Shown: piece by piece, positions 48,101 through 48,838 of the stretch
Position numbering within the stretch: position 1 is the first letter of the stretch
How the letters are laid out: each line of letters opens with the position of its first letter
NCBI GenBank assembly: GCA_024641945.1
Contig: JAHECD010000021.1
Coordinates: forward strand, 1 to 48,838
Direction: 5' to 3'
DNA from: Rubrivivax sp.
GTDB lineage: Bacteria; Pseudomonadota; Gammaproteobacteria; Burkholderiales; Burkholderiaceae_C
DNA length: 48,838 bases
Made by a program: the position numbers and the translations under genes
The notes under the pieces: generated by a model
Told to the model about the DNA's origin: nothing
The model's database searches: none
The model's input: only the letters and a program-made list of their open reading frames with translations

Positions 48101-48838
48101 CTTGAGCGTCACGCTGCCGGCGTGGATGCCGGTTGCACCGCCGCCGTCGATGGTGCTCGTCACGTCGACGCCGATCCGGTTCTCGGCATAGACGCCGGCG
48201 CCGGCCGCACCCACGCCGACGGCGAGGCCGACGCCAACGGCGATCGACCCGGCGAAGACGATGGAGTCGATCTTCTGCGCGGCTGTCGCGGTCAGCGTGA
48301 CGTCGCCCACGGCATCGACGCTCGTATTCTTCAGCGCGGATTCGACCGTGGTCGGCACGGCCGTGCCGTCGGGCGTCCAGCCGATGAAATTGCGCGCCAC
48401 CGCGACGCCGATCGAGGCCCCCACGCCCACACCCTCGCCGACGCCGACGGCCACGGCCGCCGCCACCACGACGGACGAGATCGTCGAGGCGCTCATCGCG
48501 TGCAGGTCGACGTCGCCCGCGCTGTGGATCACGCTGTTCTGGCCGAACGCCTGGACGTTGGTGAGGATCACGTTCTGCGACACCGCACCGGCGCCGGCCA
48601 CGGCGATGCCGGCGCCTTCGCCGACGCCGACCGCGATCGACGCGGCCACGGAGACCGAATTGATGGTGCTGCGCGCGACGCCGACGCGGCCCGTCGCCGC
48701 GTCGAGTTCGAGCACGTAGGACTTGCCGTCCGGCGCCACGACCGCCCAGCGATGGCCCTCGATCTCGGTCGACACGCGCAGCTTGTCGACCCGCAGCCAG
48801 CGCGACGACGTGTAGTCCTCGGCCGAAAGGTCGACCCC
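27110..48838 (-). CDS. Giant RTX-like surface/secreted protein with C-terminal metalloprotease motif (partial, N-terminus beyond right edge)
   Basis: One uninterrupted minus-strand frame of 7,242 codons runs from the right edge to a TGA at 27110-27112. The frame stays open to 48838, so the GTG at 48775 is internal and the true start is outside the window. From N to C: (a) two copies of a large Ala/Gly/Val repeat with VAVGVGVGVGV tracts (48838-45030); (b) a long set of Ala-rich repeats of about 65-70 residues (about 44600-41600); (c) mixed beta modules, including segments like PHLFKNGDAVKYS (41600-35300); (d) Calx-beta-like repeats (35240-34080); (e) RTX nonapeptides (33240-29250); (f) a duplicated sandwich domain (28990-27850); (g) a region with HEMGHAMGLGH. 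Very few Cys are present, as usual for RTX proteins. Homologues I recall are called LEPR-XLL or giant adhesin proteins. It is probably an adhesin or a surface protease. Confidence 0.95.
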   Translation of the reverse strand, partial: GVDLSAEDYTSSRWLRVDKLRVSTEIEGHRWAVVAPDGKSYVLELDAATGRVGVARSTINSVSVAASIAVGVGEGAGIAVAGAGAVSQNVILTNVQAFGQNSVIHSAGDVDLHAMSASTISSVVVAAAVAVGVGEGVGVGASIGVAVARNFIGWTPDGTAVPTTVESALKNTSVDAVGDVTLTATAAQKIDSIVFAGSIAVGVGLAVGVGAAGAGVYAENRIGVDVTSTIDGGGATGIHAGSVTLKASDDSTINTLAGSAAIAVAFGDAAGVAVAIGVAVASNTITGSVEASIEHAGGAGTGGANGVHASGAGGITVAADEDATINAIAFAASVGVGVGLGVGVGVAGAGAAATNVILTRTNAFVDDSDLHSAGDTSIRSAMDGAIDAKVIGASVAVGVGVGVGVGVSIGVAVARNFIGWDPGASSVVPDLVSSAMPRLLARGQTVQVVGGVRNGDVYRFLGDQPVSKYTDSNLDAPDLNTNDVVLVEGVGAYRYLGADKAAAVSLADNVQHYASNGDWLFIPGIDRTRWDYSSTDAAPHALAKNDLVQVDGRVASAALDALTEVAGNTLKFGRDHNFRNGELVTFQSTNGDAGGLLRDRTYRVVVVDDRTIGLQTLAGAAVALAAFDWSEGASALVTTSPGVYRYIGDGTGPVSLADGTQLYATDTEHWVLVDASNLSTQDYGDTRLWTQIVDTHPSQVQAFVHDASVHAVGDLTVAASTHAQIDAIVIAAAAAIGGGGVAGVAAAGGGSYTANRIQTYVHAYVDGDGATGIDAHAVDITAFDASGIHAVAGGIALAGAIGIAGGAGALSIGLSLAFNEVHNDVEAYVLHADTHVRSTGGDVTISAQTQDRGAFTLASNPQLTADRLDDAAIVDSTDDHAQDTQDARDDMLVLQALRDEIFAATGEQLAVFDSVSTAAKFKTNVATRTSGNPADAHLQALHYGDTVEVAPGYEDGRGEAGRVYRYIGGDATLHLDQIDYAHDANWLRLDKLKVSTLVKGERWSVLAPDGKSYVLERDALGRLSATGTTIDSVAVAASIAVGIGGRGVGIAVAGAGAVSQNVILSSTRAFAEDSVLVSAGDVVVDATSKSKISSVVVAAAVGVGAGVSAGVGASIGLALADNFIGWTPGGAPPAGSGEVKAALIGTSVNAADDLRLTALAEEKIAAVVIAGSVAIGGGAFGLAAAGAGVAAHNVSAVHVESLIDGSGAAGITADRVTLAANDTSTIEAAAGAVAVGFAVGIAAVAVSVGVTIAHNAITDLVIASIRDADVTTRLGDVVVDAVEDAQIHSVAFAASVAIAAGFGGAVSVAGVKSENAVANTVEASILDASDVHSARAVTVSADDTSSISATIVGVSLAGGLAAVAFGLTLADNTITDDVTATIGQSSVTAGNGDITIMAHDLPTIETTSVLVSVAAGLGAAAGVALSNVLVGGTTQAFIDASALTALGHQVLVDSRSTTTVAPVTVAVAGGAIGVSAMVSNATIEGVTQAYASGDSTITAGGLDIEAYARNVAKPTADVIAVGLASGAGVSATSTIRRDTLAYVGDGAGVSAGSGPVTVHAETDSVADGTTTGVAAGAAVAINVVLVSSTISGQTIARIGDHADVRAGDVTVSALATQRVGGSTLGLALGGLLGVSVIRLDEQIGGETAARIGDGATLHAGAVTVSALATNTVDGSTTGVALSAAVAVGAITLDAKIGSKTGAGVGAGAAVDASSLGVHAQATNTVDADVVSVAASFLGSGTGVKAAADITADTVTAATVGTDARITLSGALDVSATASNTAEASAKGGAGGAFAGISVMLPEAHVRGATRATMDGDVLAASSATVKAHGVNDAEAVNLSVSIAGGAALGYTGALAEITNQAVVVAQVGASGSVATTGALLVDASAIQTAHARSDLGSGSFGVAIGASLLRATVAGGVRAGFDGRVNSAASVTVHAQGNNDATAQALAVTVGILAAGAGANAVAEITSDAGVVATVGSAAQLVAHGASVGVRAEGVNNADASAEVVSVSAGIGVSVALPTATVAGGVAAGFDGHVAGASSLTLDAKGDNTAHAKATSVGVAALAGVAASGANATVTGQANVGASVGSSASIDIPGVVVVGANGKNHATAESSIGAGGLAGIAGSALSATVAGSTRSRMDGTVDGATLIKLDATGENTADAKALAIAVGLFSGAGIWPSAKVAPTAVVEATLGSSARVLDADAAIQARASSTQNASASSTGRSISGLSLQLMNVETAVQGSTLASVGDGAQLNARSLLLDATSVSTTNSVLSSIGVGLLASATQATISATDLHQTQARIGAGAKLDIGGNVTVMATSTDEGNAKAVLGSGGLGSGIGFNAKDNIAPKVTASIENAAVVNAGGDVKVDAESHRAKANAQLRAVSVGAVSVGTMLSDGLVSPTVKAYVGDDASVVAGGRVDVLADILAKTDAGGVILTDYITSVDTAADTIRFEQHGLSDGDRVTYDEGSNTSIKTDDTLGAAGPALGGIDPATNAERTYRVIVVGNGNDTIKLGATFAASTADTGGILAPQAGVDALRDRIRFDAPHLFKNGDAVKYSAGVGGSLSPALNTTSTYYVRVIDDFTIKLFANRTDATADPVTFDPAASPDVVTADGFIHVGGFADGQAVTYVAPPPTGFSSVQVDTAGTRNSDTDIANGAPAFTTVDNNSLYLARFDTNGNYLGGSGYSDFTRVTYQTGGSPIGGLVNGKSYFTLAADANRIQLLPSYASLASVTFTNVTGATNPPDTIVRNDGGNWANDGFEPGQQIVVSGSNTASNNKTLTILGVSGNTLTFAGDVLASDANHAATLRGVALALNPDKSVAGRSVQHTLVRQTLGALQDGATYYVRDAGTPGQFKLAAAPGGAAIDVNDIGRSGVHGFGRAGIELTPTSGEQELRLDLSTQPVGLHRLLGQGGASLRLTAPPAGDGLSTANTDIVGVGILLNVSLPMARINIVNDAQAWIAGTLVSAGSDINVATHAVGRGNGYISDVGGGAISAIDDQAEVNIFNTSKAYLTGDGVTLLAKGQVALNSDASMDTHVYANAEGGGAGAGSNAKAYTTIVSTTETSLARGAHIEADTVTLNAQVSHLSTYDQTHALAGGFVAVAIADSNVNTDSTVQTVIAPDVRIKSVRGIDIGAFHRDVTVQRPTQAIPIAFIPIPINRGGNNTNLTDLVQAQDGARLQTAPRANGDTPLRRIDGSDTDATSASVPGTYDHLALLVQADDKNVAKDATKTQTRTIRWDADVEVSAGPSPEVLIAADGHVEKAIGATVTLGAGPNGDATVGDVPNTGTGGGQALFIANKILNDTADDGNDFRALFQFADTFAGVTITNLSTRRLIVNDIHVGGGGDPFVDLQAQYDGREASLTFDLRRTVSPTNVVVENLNTQLGYAPDIVLGGTIENPIGQTRITALTGDIVAGTTRDQVIGGRTTLIRTRDLTLQAPQGTIGYDTQNPGAKKHLAVDIVQGPLVVFDTAHLLETGDAVVYHASPAAAPLGNLSDGGLYYVIRLDDQRIRLAANPTDAQNGVAIAIDPANLDLGSHTITHGGTTLAITDGIRLVAQAGADDFVDLKGRLRDPAAQLGGAARPNPHTFGIDLVRAGLLPAGGNADVILQSAVLESSTGNAGGVLVRATVGGPPDATTPTPFFNQFRPDFPVGATSGNAVDVGYFGHIATGVPIKATYNFVNPTGGAGTAGLVAAGGGDIVVNAADAGVAATQVNLTGITDIAGASAGHVDARVNGFVVLTEQVGDLRVGSIESTANDVTLTAPASIVDALDDSAADVTGVNITLRAVLGGIGNAGAGTRINFVETNLLDAVGTSARSGALRADAPQSIYIEETAGDLRVHHAYAGAGSVTLVARAGSIVDGNDDTQPADPAGAAGAAGTLQDAQGRARDALNVYGADIDLDARSGGSIGTDGDDLDIDSRAGGRLFAQAAMNVYITETNGTLDVLAARALAGDLRLTVPDTSAADTENLVLLAGGSARVLEAGDTAVGQAEILAGLTAALWVGDNVATSDASRIVAGSGIKLRGDTRRVGKSNEVDAVEVDDGRGTQMDLRGTIGRLGAPGSLATFNVDTKDFTRIYGHDDVDTFTFNQTKLDANTTAFGSWSDLTLLANDGEDRFVVNELQSMHVFADGTGDTLTLDGQADTDSYVVHTTGSRGAERNYVVNVLDTGKKDDGVDTLEVFGVDSALNSEGQPSDDIFLLRRSSFLPDEAAEDPAFVALLTGDLAQARDGSGSLTSRPQGVQRVNYDANLNGRLTVLGLGGNDCFAMDDNSAITTIDAGKGADTVQIGQLYGSDRTAPNVQVPDEFKMIGTTRGYLSRGATMPVVVQGGEGNDTITVYSNKAELRLEGDAGDDLFVVRAFALAQTDAGGTILRDAAGVAIPLLTSDISTQGQMNVRPGDGNDTVQYNINAPVSIDGGAGFDKVVILGTEFPDNFVITKDGVYGAGVNVRFANVEVLEVDGLEGDDDFYVLSTPVGVATRLIGGLGSDSFNVGGDVGEPIAMQQLEGASGAIGHLLTSADSRYDHLAIDGVDPTIAQAALGAVVITESAGSTVVTEGAVGSPLARDSYGVHLATQPAAGTRVYVTVSAARSNRDEEDAGGDSVWIAKGAPGSFTHTVSLNGAPQVVPDRAVVLVFDSSNYLTDQTVTVYGVDDGLAEGERTVAVSHGVSAVVEAAGADAAAQAAQQATIDTYNRVKVRNVEVKVVDNDAPGLVITPTGSGTMVLEGASPYGIADSYNVKLAKALTGVETVDVQISFDAAQLVLSGSGVNVSGSVATLHFTASNSTTGIDVAVGAVDDAVREDVKTSFLDHKVVASTAAGYAGVVKQLAVEVYDNDYAGVIVEQSDGSTQVTKDDPATPGVDESLPGDTYTLRLTSAPAANVVITLVTDGQTTATTATVPLTFTPANWWVPQTVTVRAVTTPPSLPIDPLTQKEFAPRPHLLTRLGGPLAVEGGTLGNRSLTDALLLPTERNAPLFQIGVQPDERDQIDTLNVFDDSSVEDKVGTLSAVNLSGLGMAPALDFGTGGLGEAAVFPGGITFGHADGKSTIEIVNVMLGEGNDRLTITGTLNPADEGTAPNNGPARHGTLTMVHGGGNLAISSTIATIGGDTITLVPAGTPGNRLGGPDSPLVIYGDTSQDGLWYAGSTEAASRKDNLVLGPKLFEQVGTADDDFRFPRANPFEHAGNDVIDARLLFAGVPDALLPSVGVTVYGGAGNDTIWGSQAGDHLAGGSGDDTIHGQRGNDLIYGDSGFNVDPITRTLLVPVADSGFSLAAPPVKDRLEAGKDTIFGEGGDDIVFGDHGIVTQDVPRGTVHAVNAAGLRDAYFGFAVSPTASQDQKTAATASDKLLTTGFVRGVETTEFANGADDTITDDGGDDLILGGNGADTIRAGAGANVVFGDHGRITGVGTTATVFNAPVGETPPNADYTFTLTKAESIAPDAAFGAGDLIDTGTGRDMIFGGQGNDAINAFVDAGGRAAEDGNNIVFGDHGLVDYLAEEQKAGNDLALNPVSTRDIDRVWSIFTALGGNDDIRTGGRNDLVIGGTGNDVIDTGQGSNIAFGDSARLTADERDHRASDPPFVFSVHEFLVCKIESYSDGDFSDGGADTITGSDLNDVIFGGAGNDVIYAGKGDDLVFGDQGRVECKNDHPFDPETSLRPVCWDLFPPGDPRNGFLEFSAIAVDNSTGTGDDVIFGQDGSDLIMGQEGRDTLYGGDGDDILIGGSNVAGAKDSDDRIDGGAGTDAIAGDNADICFRPDAIDVRMRNLDGSAVYGVTIGVDDGQALIGVGAANAGNTIDPLHPDAHAMKDPRYIARAVDAQGHVIDKDSGHAEFHIELLDHADTTPAGLYGNDYIAGGAGEDEIFGQLGNDVIQGDGTVGVGTALPKRLSVADNLAAAQLSVTRNDAAGSTVTVTDFTYFGANRGAVATDPASFGFTMDPSQDLVVVSSFEGRFDGDDYIEGNGGNDVIFGNRGQDDIVGGSSDLFGFTTFGMRPDGSDLLFGGAGTDIQRNDIGEATTARSPLLPANNATNPYPDDLIVTNPAGHAQDADTLVGDNGRVLRLVGVGKVQRGNADVTGSEANAATTLGVSSSGGFLNFNYDIYGAASDGYGSDGNALTYDRIIVRAVSFLDYHEGGNDITPGAVDRGLGDEIHGESGDDTVYAMTGADVIFGEGQDDDLVGGYGNDWISGGTGADGVIGDDGRIAVSRNATGYGEPLNGVARLLADNGDTKTFNGNMMNEAIATPGTIQQAVVNVGGDLKKTINLTPFSFDTLYNGNSDEFTTSAGAHKRGATPDNPFPHNADDIVFGGLGNDWLHGGSGDDAILGGEALPGVSRNPVTGALVGGAYTQVYNADLSLKGVQRSDYDRPFNPVDVLRFNTFDVDGWHYDRTRRAGEFALYDEYDPLRKITLNADGTANKTDAGGMEWFLNFSTTEGTYVPAGVNPKPVGQTAEGYPQAWNDGNDRIFGDLGNDWIVGGTGRDDLYGGFGNDLLNADDDASTHLLRNDQPDTQASYEDRAFGGAGRDVLIGNTGGDRLIDWVGEFNSYLVPFAPFGMATVSRTLQPQLAEFLYTLSASDGADYTRTADVGASVAAFRNGEPQGELGVVRQKDYAWHDQTGAPADPQAGNIPGGKRDVLRTADFNAGTLQALAPDSGTWQLSAGTLEVAATSNKDDAVAVFQVGDALPSYYEVLATIKVDKPTAGWNANSYVVFDYQSPTNFKFAGLNVSTNKLEMGVRTAAGWQVLQQGSVKGGIKNDTWYNVMVAINGLTATLIVDNVNVFSHVFSATVVDGWSYGLNWGLVGFGSNKSRGAMDNIAVQIVPPTATVTRTDDFTGGASAMVTGVANSATGNWAAASNRLAGTPAAGGDMAVQLLNLSGVAQMSPMSLLELSTTFKTSGRAGIVFDRYSDTDFKFAAIDVVSKQVLVGHRTASGWTVDAAVSNTTLNATTDYKLGISIKGSSVSVTLNDQAAVGFVYNGVGADGRFGLFGKGAAASFDTVTVKTNDPSVPAALVASAPAVQAAASGAAPLTAAQLQLLAAQARSDWAQVEDGSHVARLDGLQIDVADLAGDLLADYSNGRITIDVDAGGYGWFVDASPGDSREFAGSGAVLLARAGGPAAGRMDLLSVLEHEMGHAMGLGHADGGVMAADLRAGQRATALSWFAATAPSTQGVDIESGGGAAAPAAVARIDWSMPAAVPLVRPGKPAAEPATGQGSWQDRFVNQLGAPVDRLNPNAALRLHLLPKSGSHVLASPH
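27380..27760 (-). other. Metzincin-type zinc motif domain at the C-terminus of the giant protein
   Basis: The zinc motif HEMGHAMGLGH (27455-27487) fits HExxHxxGxxH of metzincins, with a Met nine residues later (GVMAADL) that could be the Met-turn. The segment before it (RITIDVDAGGYGWFVDAS, then GRMDLLSVLEHE) is strand-helix as expected around the active site. Peptidase activity is plausible, since all three His and the Glu are present. The domain is small, about 120 residues, and may be a minimal or degenerate protease. Confidence 0.75.
27850..28990 (-). repeat. Tandem duplicated beta-sandwich (LamG/ConA-like) domains in the giant protein
   Basis: Two copies of about 190 residues lie head to tail. 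Copy 1 (about 28975-28425) has YYEVLATIKVDKPTAGW, NFKFAGLNVSTNKLEMGVR and GAMDNIAV. Copy 2 (about 28410-27850) has MSLLELSTTFKTSGRAG, DFKFAAIDVVSKQVLVGHR and ASFDTVTV. The shared pattern is FKFAxxxVxxxxxxxGxRTAxGWxV. The jelly-roll fold resembles carbohydrate-binding sandwich domains; the ligand is unknown. Confidence 0.7.
29250..33240 (-). repeat. RTX-type calcium-binding nonapeptide repeat blocks in the giant protein
   Basis: Many GGxGxDxUx units occur in separate blocks, for example GGAGNDTIWGSQAGDHLAGG, GGNGADTIRAGAGANVVFGD, GGTGNDVIDTGQGSNIAFGD, GGDGDDILIGGSN, GGAGEDEIFGQLGNDVIQGD, GGYGNDWISGGTGADGVIGD and GGFGNDLLNADDD. These form calcium-bound parallel beta-rolls that fold only outside the cell. 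Blocks are separated by 100-200 residues of other sequence, unlike compact RTX toxins. The repeated phrase VFGDHG or FGDxG ends several blocks. Confidence 0.9.
34080..35240 (-). repeat. Calx-beta-like repeats in the giant protein
   Basis: Three units of about 120-150 residues begin VVITESAGSTVVTEG, LVITPTGSGTMVLEG and VIVEQSDGSTQVTKD. Each continues with DSYxVxLxxxP and ends in a strand like VTVxxVDD or VTVRAV followed by an acidic stretch. This follows the Calx-beta pattern (calcium-binding immunoglobulin-like fold) seen in large adhesins. The third unit is the most diverged. Confidence 0.7.
41600..44600 (-). repeat. Ala-rich beta-helix-like repeat array in the giant protein
   Basis: About 15 units of 60-75 residues share a loose pattern: VxATVGxxAxL, then VxVxAxGxNxAxAxA, then VSVGxxxGxxxxxATVxGGVxAGxDGxV. 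Repeated phrases include GGVRAGFDGRV, GGVAAGFDGHV, GSTRSRMDGTV and GATRATMDGDV. The array is almost free of Cys, Trp and Lys, as in surface beta-solenoids. Boundaries are approximate. Confidence 0.7.
45035..45905 (-). repeat. Super-repeat copy 2 in the giant protein
   Basis: This unit of about 290 residues begins NWLRLDKLKVST...RWSVLAPDGKSYVLE. It continues through VAASIAVG, GIAVAGAGAVSQNVIL, SSVVVAAAVGVG, GASIGLALADNFIGW and ends near HNAITDLVIASI. It matches copy 1 along its whole length, and near-identical DNA is visible at 45650-45705 versus 48560-48615. Confidence 0.85.
47955..48838 (-). repeat. Super-repeat copy 1 in the giant protein (cut by right edge)
   Basis: This copy reads RWLRVDKLRVST...RWAVVAPDGKSYVLE, VAASIAVGVG, GIAVAGAGAVSQNVIL, SSVVVAAAVAVG, GASIGVAVARNFIGW and ends near SNTITGSVEASI. 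It is about 2.9 kb from copy 2. A partial third copy of the VGVGVG...NFIGW part lies at about 47890-47570. The order suggests growth by internal duplication. Confidence 0.85.

Noticed and set aside
48773..48775. GTG at 48775 as start of the giant protein
   Set aside because: The frame stays open to the edge and the residues upstream (RWLRVDKLR) match the repeat copy at 45850, so this GTG is internal.
41600..48838. CRISPR or tandem-repeat DNA array
   Set aside because: Repetition is at the protein level within one reading frame, with variable unit length and diverged DNA; there are no constant direct repeats with unique spacers.

Overview
The window is high-GC bacterial DNA, about two thirds G+C by eye. 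The gene set and order suggest a betaproteobacterium of the order Burkholderiales: glnA - DUF4124 protein - ntrB - ntrC in a row, a FadB-like/thiolase pair and CrcB. I cannot name a genus. I saw no transposases, integrases, tRNA or rRNA genes, or CRISPR arrays. Coding density is very high, and most genes lie on the minus strand.

Layout, left to right. (1) Positions 1-3160, minus: an unusual pair with a 4-bp start/stop overlap. One is an 800-residue protein built like an alpha-helical pore former (long helices around a hydrophobic Ala/Gly segment). The other is a Gly-rich, collagen-like protein cut by the left edge. A plus-strand gene fragment (about 3252-3428) sits beside them. (2) 3494-8964: lipid/CoA metabolism. 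A class C beta-lactamase-like serine hydrolase and an SDR dehydrogenase lie on minus; divergent from them are an enoyl-CoA hydratase/3-hydroxyacyl-CoA dehydrogenase and a thiolase on plus. (3) 9023-13855, minus: nitrogen regulation, with glnA, a small periplasmic DUF4124 protein, ntrB and ntrC. There is a clear glnA terminator and a plausible sigma-54/NtrC control region upstream of glnA. (4) 14091-18809, minus: a CinA/MoaB-like protein, an EI24-type membrane protein, a YVTN beta-propeller, a creatininase-family protein and an AIM24/TIGR00266 protein. (5) crcB, 18947-19318, plus.

(6) Positions 19332-48838, minus, are the most interesting part. A giant surface or secreted protein runs off the right edge, with more than 7,240 residues visible. 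Downstream of it, in the same direction and nearly without gaps, lie a SapC-family protein, a GAF-HlyD fusion, a PqqD-like/M50 zinc protease/HlyD fusion, a shortened SecA-like ATPase and a periplasmic adaptor with a signal peptide. The giant carries large Ala/Gly/Val repeats, Calx-beta-like and RTX-type calcium-binding repeats, a duplicated sandwich domain and a C-terminal metzincin zinc motif. No ABC transporter or TolC is visible. My working model is a dedicated export and processing machine for the giant protein: SecA-like energy source, membrane protease and three HlyD-type adaptor parts. This is inference from gene order and domains.
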